A DNA stretch of 64,000 nucleotides from contig NZ_CP130720.1 of NCBI RefSeq assembly GCF_035984415.1, forward strand, positions 5,704,001-5,768,000. The letters run 5' to 3'. The notes beneath the pieces are model-generated. The model saw only the letters and a program-made list of their open reading frames with translations, did not search any database and was not told where the DNA came from. This DNA is from Streptomyces sp. NBC_01296 (GTDB taxonomy: Bacteria; Actinomycetota; Actinomycetes; Streptomycetales; Streptomycetaceae). The stretch's first letter is position 1. Each line of letters begins with the position of its first letter. The position numbers were made by a program, and so were the translations under genes. Positions 35,005-44,663 of the stretch are shown one piece after another.

Positions 35005-37452
35005 ACCGCCCCGAGGGCGCGGGCCCGCTGGATCTGCGCCTTGCGGTACCGGCGCTGGCCGCCTGGGCGGCGGCCGCCCTCGCCCTCGACGCACCGCCCG
35101 GCTGGGCCGCCGCCGGGGCCGGGCTCGCGGTCCTCGGCGCGGGGCTGCTGCTCCTGGCCGGGTGCCGGCGTCCGGAGTCGCTGTGGCGGGTCGGCACGGC
35201 CGCGGCCGCCGTCCTGCTCTGCGCGGCCGCCGGGGCCGGGGTGGCGGGCCTCCAGCGGGCCGAGGCGCGGGCCGGGCCGGTCGTGGGCCTGGCCGGGGAG
35301 CACGCCCGGGTCCTCGCCGAGCTCACCGTCGGTTCCGACCCGCGGACCGCACGCAGCGGGAGCGGCCCGCCCGTGGTCGTCCTGGATGCGGTGGCGACCC
35401 GGGTGACCGGACCCGACGGGAAGCAGACCCGCGTCGAAACCCCCGTACGGGTACTGGCCGGGCATCCGCAGTGGGCCCGGCTGCAGCCCTCCACCCGGGT
35501 GGAGGTCGTCGCCCGGCTGGCGCCGGGCCGGGGCGGGGAGCGGGCCGTGGCGCTGCTGCGGCCCGCCGGGGACACCCCGCCCCGGGTGACCGGCGGCCCC
35601 GACACCGTCCAGCGGCTCGCCGGGAGGCTGCGGGCCGGGCTGCGCAAGGCCACCGAGGGGCTCGCCCCGGACGCCCGGGCCCTGCTGCCGGGTCTGGTGG
35701 TCGGGGACACCTCCCGGGTGCCGCCCGACCTGGAGGCGGCGTTCCGGTCCACCGACCTGCTGCACCTGCTGGCGGTGTCCGGGGCCAACCTGACCGTCGT
35801 GCTGTTCCTGCTCATCGGCCCGCCCGCCGCCGCGCAGCGCGCCGAGCGGGGCGGGCTCGCACCCCGCCTCGGGCTGTCCCTGCGGGCGACGGCCCTGTGC
35901 GGTACGGCGCTGACGCTGGCTTTCGTGGTGGTGTGCCGGCCGGAGCCGAGCGTGCTGCGGGCCGCGGCCTGCGGGACGGTCACCCTGCTGGCCATCGCCA
36001 CCGGGCGGCGCAGATCCCTGATCCCCGCCCTGGCGGCCGCCGCCCTGCTGCTCGTGCTCCACGACCCGTGGCTGGCCCGCAGCCCCGGCTTCCTGCTCTC
36101 GGTCCTGGCCACCGGGTCCCTGCTCACGCTCGGCCCGCGCTGGAGCGAGGCCCTGCAGCGGCGCGGGATGCGGCCCCGGTTCGCCGAGGCGCTGGGTGCA
36201 GCCGCGGCCGCGCAAGCGGTCTGCGCGCCGGTGGTCGTCGTGCTCTCGGCCCGGGTGAGCCTGGTGGCGGTGCCCTGCAATCTGCTCGCCGAGCTCGCGG
36301 CGGGTCCGGCGACCGTGCTCGGCTTCGCGGCGCTCGCGACGGCGCCGCTGTCCCTGCCCGTCGCGGAGCAGCTCGCCCGCTGCGCGGGGTTGCCGGCCGG
36401 GTGGATCGCCGCCGTGGCGCGGGCCGGGGCGGGGCTGCCGGGGGCGGAGCTGGCCTGGCCGGGCGGGCTCACCGGGGGACTGCTGCTGGCCGTCGCCACC
36501 CTGGCCGTCGTGGCGGTCGGCGCACGGATCCGGCACCGGCCGTGGGTGTGCTCCGCCCTGGCCGTGCTGCTGCTCCTGGCCGTGCTGCGGCCGCCGCAGC
36601 TGACCCGTACGCTCACCCGCTGGCCGCCGCCCGACTGGAGCTACGTTCAGTGCGCGGTGGGCCAGGGCGACGCCGCCGTACTGGCCGCAGGCCCGGGCAC
36701 GGCCGTGGTGGTGGACGCCGGTCCCGAACCGGGCCCGGTGGACGCGTGCCTGCGCGCCCTGGGGGTGAACCGGGTGCCGCTGCTCCTGCTGACGCACTTT
36801 CACGCCGACCACGTCGGCGGCCTGTCCGGGGTGCTGCGGGGACGGGCCGTGGGTGTGATTCAGACCACCACGCTGGAAGAGCCCGCCGCTCAGGCCGAGT
36901 TCGTGCGACGGACCGCGGCGACCGCCCGCGTACCCGTCGTGGCGGCCGCGGCAGGGGAGCGGCGCCGGGCCGGACCCCTGGAATGGCAGGTGCTGTGGCC
37001 CTCGCCCGACGGCCCGCGGCCGGAGGGGCCCAATGACGCCAGCGTCGCCCTGCTGGTCCGCGGCGCGGGCCTGACCCTGCTCCTGCTCGGCGATCTCGAA
37101 CCGCCCTCGCAGCAGGCACTTCTGACGGCCCATCCGGAACTGGGGCCGGTCGACGTCCTCAAGGTCGCCCACCACGGTTCCGCACACCAGGACCCCGGTC
37201 TGCAGGCGAAGGTCCGGCCCCGGCTCGCGATCGTCCCGGTCGGTGCGGGCAACCGCTACGGGCACCCGGCGCCGGGTACGCTCGCGCACCTGCGGAGCCT
37301 GGGCGCGACCGTGCTGCGCACCGATACCGACGGCTCGATCGCCGTCGCCGGGAGCGGCCCGCGGATACAGGCCTTCCCCTCCCGCCGGAGGCGGCGCCGA
37401 CACGGGCATACCGGACAGCTGCTTTCTGTTTGCCCACAACCCGACAGCATGA
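35001..37452 (+). CDS. comEC: ComEC/Rec2 DNA-uptake channel; 3' end unresolved (no in-frame stop)
   Basis: The GTG at 35001 overlaps the comEA TGA. The protein has N-terminal membrane segments and DUF4131 region, a Competence domain with many helices (about 210-540, including DLLHLLAVSGANLTVVLFL), and a C-terminal MBL-type domain (LLTHFHADHVGGLSG near residue 594, VAHHGSAHQDPG near 725). Conserved sequence ends near 37375 (DTDGSIAVAGSGPRIQA), about 790 residues in. The frame then has no stop until 39227, passing through the yceI gene and into holA. The end given here is a working boundary: 37450-37452 is the first stop in the frame shifted by one base. A lost stop codon or a base error near 37380-37400 is likely. 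Streptomyces are not known to be naturally competent, so the role is uncertain. Confidence 0.8.
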
Positions 37453-37509
37453 TCGAATGCGTCTTCGCCAGAGCGGTACAAGTCCACACAGCACGGGGGT
37501 GCACCAACC

Positions 37510-38391
37510 ATGTTCGGTCGCCGAAGAGGGATGGAGACGGCAGGAAGCGCCGGTCCCCACACATCCGCGACACTGACGCTGCCTCATACGGCGCGGCTGC
37601 TCAGCTGTCGTGTCCTGGACACCGTCCACCAGCCGGTCAGACAGGCGAAGTTCGAGGTGACCGACCCGATCGGCCGGCGCATCGTCAGCGGCGAGACCGA
37701 CCCGTACGGCGGGTTCACCGCGGCCGTTCCGGAGGGCGAGTACCGGCTTTCCGTCACCGCCGAGGGCTACGCCCCCTTCCACGGGGCGACGCTGGTGGGG
37801 GACCCGGAGCAGCCCGGCACCGGGGAGATCGTCCTCGACGCCGTGGAGCCGCCGCTGCTTCCGGCGCCCGGCCACTGGGAACTCGACCCCACGCATTCGT
37901 CCATCGGCTTCACGGCCCAGCACATCGGCTTCGCCCGGATCCGCGGCCGGTTCAACACGTTCGCCGGGGCGGTACGGATAGCCGACCGCATGGAGGACTC
38001 CTCCATGCACGTGATCATCGACGCGGCGAGCATCGACACCGGCCTGCGGTTGCGGGACGACCACCTGCGGTCCGGCGACTTCCTGGACGCGGCACGGCAT
38101 TCGACGGTCGAGTTCTACAGCGAGCGGTTCATCCACCGCAGCGGCAGCCGCTGGACCGTCGCGGGCGCCCTGACCCTGCACGGGGTCAGCCGCTCGGTGA
38201 CCCTGGACACCGAGTACCTGGGCCTCGGCACCGGGTTGGAGGGCGAACCGCGCGCGGCCTGCCGGGCCACCACCGAGCTGCACCGCGAGGACTTCACCCT
38301 GAACTGGCAGTCCGTGCTGGCGCAGGGGATCGCGGCGATCGGCTCGAGCGTGGAAGTGACGCTGGACATCCAGATCGTGCACAAGGCTTAG
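37510..38391 (+). CDS. YceI family protein with N-terminal carboxypeptidase-regulatory-like domain
   Basis: A 293-residue protein. Residues 25-95 form a beta-sandwich of the carboxypeptidase-regulatory type (VLDTVHQPVRQAKFEVTDPIGRRIVSGETDPYGGF, EYRLSVTAEGYAPF). Residues about 118-290 are YceI, a lipocalin-like fold binding polyisoprenoids (WELDPTHSSIGFTAQHIGFARIRGRF, LDAARHSTVEFYS). No signal peptide is visible, so it is probably cytoplasmic, unlike E. coli YceI. ATG follows GGGGGTGCACCAACC. The upstream 110 bases are AT-richer and probably hold its promoter. It lies inside the uninterrupted comEC frame, which shows that comEC does not truly extend this far. Confidence 0.92.
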   Translation: MFGRRRGMETAGSAGPHTSATLTLPHTARLLSCRVLDTVHQPVRQAKFEVTDPIGRRIVSGETDPYGGFTAAVPEGEYRLSVTAEGYAPFHGATLVGDPEQPGTGEIVLDAVEPPLLPAPGHWELDPTHSSIGFTAQHIGFARIRGRFNTFAGAVRIADRMEDSSMHVIIDAASIDTGLRLRDDHLRSGDFLDAARHSTVEFYSERFIHRSGSRWTVAGALTLHGVSRSVTLDTEYLGLGTGLEGEPRAACRATTELHREDFTLNWQSVLAQGIAAIGSSVEVTLDIQIVHKA

Positions 38392-38402
38392 TCCGCGGGG
38401 CG

Positions 38403-38645
38403 TTACGGGGTCTCCAACCAGCCCTCGTACTCGGCGGCGAGGCCGTCCAGCACCGTGGCATCGAGCCGTTCCTGCGGGTCCTCGACGACCACCAGCCACT
38501 GGGCGTCCTCGGCGTCGTCCTCGCCGGCCAGCGAGTCGCGGACCAGCTGCGGCTCCTCCGGGAGGCCGAAGCGGTCGACGGCCTCCTGAGCCACCTCCTC
38601 GGCGGCGTCGCGGTCGGGCAGCACCAGTACATGTCGCACGTTCAC
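38403..38645 (-). CDS. Small conserved protein opposite holA
   Basis: An 80-residue acidic protein (VNVRHVLVLPDRDAAEEVAQEAVDRFG then EDDAEDAQWLVVVEDPQ and YEGWLETP) with a beta-alpha-beta pattern resembling regulators-of-RNase-E (RraB-like) or other small ferredoxin-fold proteins. GTG 38645 or GTG 38639 is the start. No ribosome-binding site is seen. It is divergent from holA and convergent on yceI with 11 bases between stops. Similar small genes occur at this place in other Streptomyces as I recall; the name is not known. Confidence 0.72.
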   Translation of the reverse strand: MNVRHVLVLPDRDAAEEVAQEAVDRFGLPEEPQLVRDSLAGEDDAEDAQWLVVVEDPQERLDATVLDGLAAEYEGWLETP

Positions 38646-38721
38646 GCGGCCATTCTCGGGTATGCGGCGAGGGGGTCCGCGGTGCGGGGGGCTGTCAGTG
38701 CGGCATGGGATGCTGGACGCG

Positions 38722-39714
38722 ATGGCCACCAGGAAGAACCCCACCGACGATCCGCTCGCCCCGCTCACCCTGGCGGTGGGGCAGGAGGACCTGCTGCTCG
38801 ACCGCGTCGTACGGGAGGTGGTGACGGCCGCCCGGGCCGTCGACGCCGACACGGACGTGCGGGACCTCGCCCCCGAGCAGCTCCAGCCCGGCACGCTCGC
38901 CGAGCTGACCAGCCCGTCGCTCTTCTCCGAGCGCAAGGTGCTGGTCGTACGCAATGCGCAGGACCTGTCCGCAGACACGGTCAAGGAGGTCAAGGCGTAC
39001 CTCGCGGCGCCGTTCGAGGAGATCGTCGTCGTGCTCCTGCACGCGGGCGGCGTCAAGGGCAAGGGGCTGCTGGACGCGGCCCGCAAGGCCGGGGCCAGGG
39101 AGATCGCCTGCCCGAAGATGACGAAGGCGGCGGACCGGCTGGCGTTCGTGCGGGGCGAGTTCCGCACGCTGGGCCGGTCGGCGACCCCGGAGGCGTGCCA
39201 GACGCTGGTCGACGCGATCGGGAGTGATCTGCGGGAGCTGGCGAGTGCGGCAGCGCAGCTGTGCGCGGACGTCGAGGGCACGATCGACGAGGCCGTGGTC
39301 GGCCGCTACTACACCGGCCGGGCCGAGGCCTCCAGCTTCACGGTCGCCGACCGGGCGGTCGAGGGTCGCGCGGCGGAGGCCCTCGAAGCCCTGCGGTGGT
39401 CGCTGTCCACCGGGGTGGCGCCCGTCCTGATCACCAGTGCGCTCGCGCAGGCGGTCCGGGCGATCGGCAAGCTCGCCTCCGCGCCGCGGGGGGCCCGGCC
39501 GGGGGACCTGGCACGGGATCTGGGCATGCCGCCGTGGAAGATCGACCGGGTGCGTCAGCAGATGCGGGGCTGGTCGGCGGACGGGGTCTCGGAGGCCCTG
39601 CGGGCCGTGGCCGCGGCCGATGCCGGGGTCAAGGGCGGCGGCGATGATCCCGAGTACGCGCTCGAGAAGGCGGTCGTGGCGGTGGCCAGGGCGGCGCGGC
39701 CCCAGCGTCGCTAG
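38722..39714 (+). CDS. holA: DNA polymerase III delta subunit
   Basis: A 330-residue clamp-loader subunit that opens the beta sliding clamp. The N-terminus has PLTLAVGQEDLLLDRVVREVV and SPSLFSERKVLVVRNAQDL, and the C-terminus has WSLSTGVAPVLITSALAQAVRAIGKL and PWKIDRVRQQMRGW, all HolA features. ATG 38722 begins the conserved MATRKN N-terminus; ATG 38710, four codons earlier, is possible. It follows the comEC/yceI region, as in many bacteria where comEC and holA are neighbours. Confidence 0.93.
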   Translation: MATRKNPTDDPLAPLTLAVGQEDLLLDRVVREVVTAARAVDADTDVRDLAPEQLQPGTLAELTSPSLFSERKVLVVRNAQDLSADTVKEVKAYLAAPFEEIVVVLLHAGGVKGKGLLDAARKAGAREIACPKMTKAADRLAFVRGEFRTLGRSATPEACQTLVDAIGSDLRELASAAAQLCADVEGTIDEAVVGRYYTGRAEASSFTVADRAVEGRAAEALEALRWSLSTGVAPVLITSALAQAVRAIGKLASAPRGARPGDLARDLGMPPWKIDRVRQQMRGWSADGVSEALRAVAAADAGVKGGGDDPEYALEKAVVAVARAARPQRR

Positions 39715-39828
39715 CCTCCGGCCCCACCGGCCTGGGTTCCCCGCCCTTCGCCCGTTCCTCCCCCGGCTACCGCTGGGAGGTGCCCCCAGGGGCTCCGTCC
39801 CGGACCCCGTTCGGGTGCCGCACCGCTG

Positions 39829-39881
39829 TCGGGGGCGCCGCCCCCGAACCCCCGCGCCTCAAACGCCGGCGGGGCCGGGCT
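39829..39881 (-). repeat. Dispersed intergenic repeat, copy B (inverted)
   Basis: The 24-base core at 39856-39879 is the exact reverse complement of 19312-19335. On the minus strand it is followed by a G/C-rich arm and a hairpin (GGGGGC-gccg-CCCCC type), as in copy A, though the hairpin sequence has diverged. Confidence 0.85.
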
Positions 39882-39930
39882 GGTCCGTGGGGCTGATTGG
39901 CCCGTGGTGCTGGGTTTTGGTTGGGGAAAG

Positions 39931-39977
39931 CGAAGGCCCCGGGGCCGCCCTGGGGAAGGGAGGCGCCGGGGCCTTCG
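39931..39977 (-). terminator. Terminator for rpsT (possibly also holA)
   Basis: CGAAGGCCCCGG (39931-39942) pairs perfectly with CCGGGGCCTTCG (39966-39977) over a 23-base loop. Read on the minus strand it is followed by CTTTCCCC. It lies 114 bases beyond the rpsT stop. Confidence 0.7.
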
Positions 39978-40090
39978 GTACTTCTTGTTGCGCCGCACCC
40001 GCGTGGCGAACGCTTCGTGTGCGGCGCGGGGAGCCGGTCAGGAGCGGGAGAGAGGGCCCGCTGGATCCGTTCCGGCGATCACATCAGAGC

Positions 40091-40357
40091 TCAGCCCTGG
40101 AGGGAGGCAACCTTGGTGGCCAGCGCCGACTTCTTGTTGGCGGCGGCGTTCTTGTGGATGACACCCTTCGAGACAGCCTTGTCGAGCGCACGCGCGGCGG
40201 CGCGAGAAGCCACGGTGGCCTTCTCGACGTCACCGGCGAGGACGGCCTCGCGGGCCTTGCGGATCGCGGTCTTGAGCGAAGACTTGACGGCCTTGTTGCG
40301 CAGGCGCGCCTTCTCGTTCGTCTTGTTCCGCTTGATCTGGGACTTGATGTTCGCCAC
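40091..40357 (-). CDS. rpsT: Ribosomal protein S20 (bS20)
   Basis: An 88-residue, Lys/Ala-rich protein matching S20 from MANIKSQIKRNKTNEKARLRNKAVKS to the end. It binds 16S rRNA in the 30S body. ATG 40357 is preceded by an AAAGG site. Divergent from lepA; the 211-base gap between them (40358-40568) must hold promoters for both. This arrangement is standard in Streptomyces. Confidence 0.98.
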   Translation of the reverse strand: MANIKSQIKRNKTNEKARLRNKAVKSSLKTAIRKAREAVLAGDVEKATVASRAAARALDKAVSKGVIHKNAAANKKSALATKVASLQG

Positions 40358-40568
40358 GAAAGAGCCTTTTCAGGTTCAGAGTTTGATCTTCGGATTGTGT
40401 CCCGACAGCTGAGAGGGCATACGAGACACAGCTGCCCAGGCTACCAGGCACGCTCCGACCGGCCCAAACCGAGCGCATCGCCCCGTCCATGGGACCATGG
40501 GAACCTGCGTACAGATCCGACGAGAGCCGGAAACGCTTCCGACTGCGACCCGAGAATCAGGACACTGC

Positions 40569-42434
40569 GTGCCCGCGATCCCCAGCCACGTGCCCGAGCC
40601 GAGCCGTACCGACCCGGCGCTGATCCGCAATTTCTGCATCATCGCGCACATCGACCACGGCAAGTCGACGCTCGCCGACCGGATGCTCCAGCTCACCGGC
40701 GTCGTCGACCAGCGGCAGATGCGCGCCCAGTACCTCGACCGCATGGACATCGAGCGTGAGCGCGGCATCACCATCAAGTCCCAGGCGGTCCGACTGCCCT
40801 GGGCGCCCACCGTGGGTGAGGGTCAGGGCAAGACGCACATCCTCAACATGATCGACACCCCCGGGCACGTCGACTTCACGTACGAGGTCTCGCGCTCCCT
40901 CGCCGCCTGCGAGGGCACGGTCCTCCTCGTGGACGCCGCCCAGGGCATCGAGGCCCAGACCCTCGCCAACCTGTACCTGGCGATGGAAAAGGACCTCGCG
41001 ATCGTCCCGGTCCTGAACAAGATCGACCTGCCGGCCGCCCAGCCGGAGAAGTTCGCCGAGGAGCTCGCGAACCTGGTCGGCTGCCAGCCCGAGGACGTGC
41101 TGCGCGTCTCCGCGAAGACAGGTGTCGGCGTGGACGCCCTGCTCGACAGGATCGTCGCCACCGTCCCGGCCCCGATCGGCGTCAAGGATGCCCCGGCCCG
41201 CGCGATGATCTTCGACTCGGTCTACGACTCGTACCGCGGTGTCGTGACGTACGTCCGTGTGGTCGACGGCCAGCTCAACAAGCGCGAGCGCATCCGGATG
41301 ATGTCGACGGGCGCCACTCACGAGCTGCTGGAGATCGGTGTCTCCTCCCCGGAGATGACCCCGTCCGACGGCATCGGCGTCGGCGAGGTGGGCTACATCA
41401 TCACCGGCGTGAAGGACGTCCGTCAGTCCAAGGTCGGTGACACCATCACCAGCCTGCACAACGGCGCGACGGAGGCCCTCGGCGGCTACAAGGACCCGAA
41501 GCCGATGGTCTTCTCGGGCCTCTACCCGCTCGACGGCTCCGAGTACCCGGACCTGCGCGAGGCCCTGGACAAGCTCCAGCTCAACGACGCCGCGCTCGTC
41601 TACGAGCCGGAGACCTCGGCGGCGCTGGGCTTCGGCTTCCGCGTCGGCTTCCTGGGCCTGCTGCACCTGGACGTGGTCCGCGAGCGCCTGGAGCGCGAGT
41701 TCGGCCTCGACCTGATCGCCACCGCGCCGAACGTGGTCTACCGCGTCGTCATGGAGGACGGCAAGGAAGTCACCGTCACCAACCCGAGCGAGTTCCCCGA
41801 GGGCAAGATCTCGGACGTCTTCGAGCCGGTCGTACGGGCCACCCTGCTCGCACCTTCCGAGTTCATCGGCGCGATCATGGAACTCTGCCAGCAGCGCCGC
41901 GGCACCCTCCTCGGGATGGACTACCTCTCCGAGGACCGCGTCGAGATCCGCTACACCCTTCCGCTCGCCGAGATCGTCTTCGACTTCTTCGACCAGCTGA
42001 AGTCCAAGACGCGCGGTTACGCCTCCCTGGACTACGAGCCCACCGGCGAGCAGGCCTCCGGCCTGGTCAAGGTCGACATCCTGCTGCACGGCGACAAGGT
42101 CGACGCCTTCTCCGCCGTCACGCACAAGGACGCCGCCTACGCCTACGGCGTGCGCCTCGTCGCCAAGCTGCGCGAGCTCATCCCGCGGCAGGCCTTCGAG
42201 ATCCCGATCCAGGCCGCGATCGGCTCCCGGGTCATCGCCCGCGAGACCATCCGCGCCATCCGCAAGGACGTCCTCGCCAAGTGCTACGGCGGTGACATCT
42301 CCCGTAAGCGGAAGCTGCTGGAGAAGCAGAAGGAAGGCAAGAAGCGCATGAAGATGGTCGGCTCGGTGGAGGTGCCCCAGGAGGCCTTCATCGCCGTCCT
42401 CTCCAGCGACGAGTCCGGCGGCAAGAAGAAGTAG
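40569..42434 (+). CDS. lepA: Elongation factor 4 (LepA)
   Basis: A 621-residue translational GTPase that acts on stalled or mistranslocated ribosomes and on 30S assembly. Motifs: G1 AHIDHGKST near residue 24, G2 RGITIKSQ, G3 DTPGHVDF, G4 NKID. The LepA-specific C-terminal domain includes CYGGDISRKRKLLEKQKEGKKRMK. GTG 40569 has CAGGA six bases upstream and gives family length; the frame is open 24 codons further. Confidence 0.97.
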   Translation: MPAIPSHVPEPSRTDPALIRNFCIIAHIDHGKSTLADRMLQLTGVVDQRQMRAQYLDRMDIERERGITIKSQAVRLPWAPTVGEGQGKTHILNMIDTPGHVDFTYEVSRSLAACEGTVLLVDAAQGIEAQTLANLYLAMEKDLAIVPVLNKIDLPAAQPEKFAEELANLVGCQPEDVLRVSAKTGVGVDALLDRIVATVPAPIGVKDAPARAMIFDSVYDSYRGVVTYVRVVDGQLNKRERIRMMSTGATHELLEIGVSSPEMTPSDGIGVGEVGYIITGVKDVRQSKVGDTITSLHNGATEALGGYKDPKPMVFSGLYPLDGSEYPDLREALDKLQLNDAALVYEPETSAALGFGFRVGFLGLLHLDVVRERLEREFGLDLIATAPNVVYRVVMEDGKEVTVTNPSEFPEGKISDVFEPVVRATLLAPSEFIGAIMELCQQRRGTLLGMDYLSEDRVEIRYTLPLAEIVFDFFDQLKSKTRGYASLDYEPTGEQASGLVKVDILLHGDKVDAFSAVTHKDAAYAYGVRLVAKLRELIPRQAFEIPIQAAIGSRVIARETIRAIRKDVLAKCYGGDISRKRKLLEKQKEGKKRMKMVGSVEVPQEAFIAVLSSDESGGKKK

Positions 42435-42478
42435 CCCGCGGCCGTGAACGGCCGTGAAGCGCCTTGATCCGTATACGG

Positions 42479-42515
42479 AACAGGCCCCCGTGCAGCAGCG
42501 CGGGGGCCTGTTTCG
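42479..42515 (+). terminator. Terminator after lepA
   Basis: A 12-bp stem (AACAGGCCCCCG with CGGGGGCCTGTT) encloses a ten-base loop, followed by TCGTTATG. Confidence 0.8.
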
Positions 42516-42682
42516 TTATGAATCGGCGTCTCAAGGGCTCTTACGCGCCAGGCGGAGGGCCCCTAGTCTGATCACTGCCCGTTGGTTACTCGCCAGTTAC
42601 AAGCGCTGGTTGCAAGCCCTGTTGGAAGCCGTCATTCACCGCCTTGGATGACTGGCCCTGCCGCGTGGTCCGGAGGACGTCC

Positions 42683-44572
42683 GTGAGCGACACACAGACC
42701 TTGATCGAGAACCGCCCGCCCACCGTGGCGGCACTCTTCCTTGAGCGTGTCGCCGCCACGCCGAACGCCGAGGCCTACCGGTTCCCGGTGCCGGCGGCCG
42801 GCGGCAGAGGCCCCGACGACTGGAAGTCGCTGAGCTGGGGCCAGGCGGCCGAGCGGGTCTTCGGTATCGCCGCGGGCCTGCTGGACCTCGGTCTGCAGTC
42901 CGAGGAGCGGGTCGCGCTCGCCTCCAACACCCGCGTCGAGTGGATCCTCTCCGACCTGGGCGTCATGTGCGCCGGCGGTGCCGTGACCACGATCTACCCG
43001 AGCACCAACGCCGAGGAGTCGGCGTTCATCCTCGCCGACTCGGCCAGCCGCGTGCTGATCGCCGAGGACGGCGCTCAGCTGGCCAAGGCACGCGAGCGCC
43101 GCGCCGACCTGCCCGAGCTCGCCCACGTGGTGGTCCTGGAGTCCGCCGACGCCGTACCGGCCGAGGGCGACCCGGAGGGCTGGGTGCTCTCCCTCGCCGA
43201 CCTGGAGGCGCGCGGCAAGGAGTACCTCGCCAAGCACCCCGAGGCGATCAAGGAGCGGATCGCGGCCATCACCGCCGACCAGCTCGCCACGCTGATCTAC
43301 ACCTCCGGCACCACCGGCCGCCCCAAGGGCGTACGGCTCCCGCACGACAACTGGTCGTACATGGCCAAGGCCACCGTCGCCACCGGCATGATCTCCAGCG
43401 ACGACGTCCAGTACCTGTGGCTGCCGCTCGCGCACGTCTTCGGCAAGGTCCTGACCTCCGGCCAGATCGAGGTCGGCCACGTCACCGCCGTCGACGGCCG
43501 GATCGACAAGATCATCGAGAACCTGCCGATCGTCCAGCCCACCTACATGGCAGCCGTCCCGCGCATCTTCGAGAAGGTCTACAACGGGGTCGCGGCCAAG
43601 GCCCGGGCCGGCGGCGGCGCCAAGTACAAGATCTTCCAGTGGTCGGTCGGCGTGGCCCGCGAGTACGCCAAGGTCACCCAGGACAACTACCGGCGCACCG
43701 GCAGCGCCGTGGCCCCCTTCGGCCTCGCCACCAAGCACAAGATCGCCGACGCGCTCGTCTACTCCAAGCTCCGCGAGGCCTTCGGCGGCCGGCTGCGCGC
43801 CGCCGTCTCCGGCGCCTCCGCGCTGGCCCCCGAGATCGGCTACTTCTTCGCCGGCGCCGGCATCCACATCCTCGAGGGCTACGGCCTCACCGAGTCCAGC
43901 GCCGCCTCCTTCGTCAACCCCGGCGAGGCCTACCGCACCGGCACCGTCGGCAAGCCGCTCCCCGGCACCGAGGTCCGCATCGCCGACGACGGCGAGATCC
44001 TGCTGCGCGGCCCCGGCATCATGCAGGGCTACCACCTGCAGCCGGAGAAGACCGCCGAGGTGCTGGAGGAGGACGGCTGGCTGCACACGGGCGACATCGG
44101 CGAGCTCTCGCCCGACGGCTACCTGCGCATCACGGACCGCAAGAAGGACCTGATCAAGACCTCGAACGGCAAGTACGTCGCGCCCGCCGAGATCGAGGGC
44201 CGGTTCAAGGCGATCTGCCCGTACGTGTCGAGCATCGTGGTGCACGGCGCGGACCGGAACTTCTGCGCCGCCCTGGTCGCGCTCGACGAGCCGTCGATCA
44301 TGGGCTGGGCCGCCGAGAACGGGCTCGAGGGCAAGACGTACGCCGAGGTCCTGGCCGCGGCGGAGACGAACCGGCTGATCGAGACGTACATCCAGACCCT
44401 GAACGAGGGCCTGCAGCGCTGGCAGACGGTCAAGAAGTTCCGGATCCTGCCCCGCGACCTCGACGTGGAGCACGGCGACCTCACGCCCAGCCTGAAGCTG
44501 AAGCGGCCGGCCGTCGAGCGTGAGTTCAAGCACCTGATCGACGAGATGTACGAGGGCTCGCGCGAGGCGTAG
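42683..44572 (+). CDS. Long-chain acyl-CoA synthetase (AMP-forming)
   Basis: A 629-residue adenylate-forming enzyme of the FadD15/ACSL type. The P-loop TSGTTGRPKG is near residue 205, the A5 motif is GYGLTESSAA, and the A8/A10 motifs include LHTGDIGELSPDGYLRITDRKKDLIKTSNGKYVAP. It joins fatty acids to CoA through an acyl-AMP intermediate. GTG 42683 has GGAGG six bases upstream, while the frame runs 13 codons further without conservation. It stands alone between lepA and hemW. The fatty-acid chain length preferred is not readable from the sequence. Confidence 0.93.
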   Translation: MSDTQTLIENRPPTVAALFLERVAATPNAEAYRFPVPAAGGRGPDDWKSLSWGQAAERVFGIAAGLLDLGLQSEERVALASNTRVEWILSDLGVMCAGGAVTTIYPSTNAEESAFILADSASRVLIAEDGAQLAKARERRADLPELAHVVVLESADAVPAEGDPEGWVLSLADLEARGKEYLAKHPEAIKERIAAITADQLATLIYTSGTTGRPKGVRLPHDNWSYMAKATVATGMISSDDVQYLWLPLAHVFGKVLTSGQIEVGHVTAVDGRIDKIIENLPIVQPTYMAAVPRIFEKVYNGVAAKARAGGGAKYKIFQWSVGVAREYAKVTQDNYRRTGSAVAPFGLATKHKIADALVYSKLREAFGGRLRAAVSGASALAPEIGYFFAGAGIHILEGYGLTESSAASFVNPGEAYRTGTVGKPLPGTEVRIADDGEILLRGPGIMQGYHLQPEKTAEVLEEDGWLHTGDIGELSPDGYLRITDRKKDLIKTSNGKYVAPAEIEGRFKAICPYVSSIVVHGADRNFCAALVALDEPSIMGWAAENGLEGKTYAEVLAAAETNRLIETYIQTLNEGLQRWQTVKKFRILPRDLDVEHGDLTPSLKLKRPAVEREFKHLIDEMYEGSREA

Positions 44573-44595
44573 CACCGGGCGCGGCGCCCGCCGAT

Positions 44596-44637
44596 GCGCC
44601 CGCCGCGGTCTCGCGTGACGCGAGCCGGGGCGGGCGC
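44596..44637 (+). terminator. Hairpin after acyl-CoA synthetase
   Basis: Nested inverted repeats: outer GCGCCCGCC / GGCGGGCGC and inner CTCGCG-tga-CGCGAG. No T tract. Confidence 0.55.
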
Positions 44638-44663
44638 GGCGGCAGGTGCGGGACAATGGGGGC

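Larger units (their letters stand above)
39715..40090. other. Intergenic region between holA and rpsT
   Basis: About 375 bases with no gene. It contains dispersed-repeat copy B and the rpsT terminator. Confidence 0.75.

Noticed and set aside
39711..40412. Short frames between holA and rpsT
   Set aside because: They read through the dispersed repeat and terminator, or antisense to rpsT, and show no coding character.
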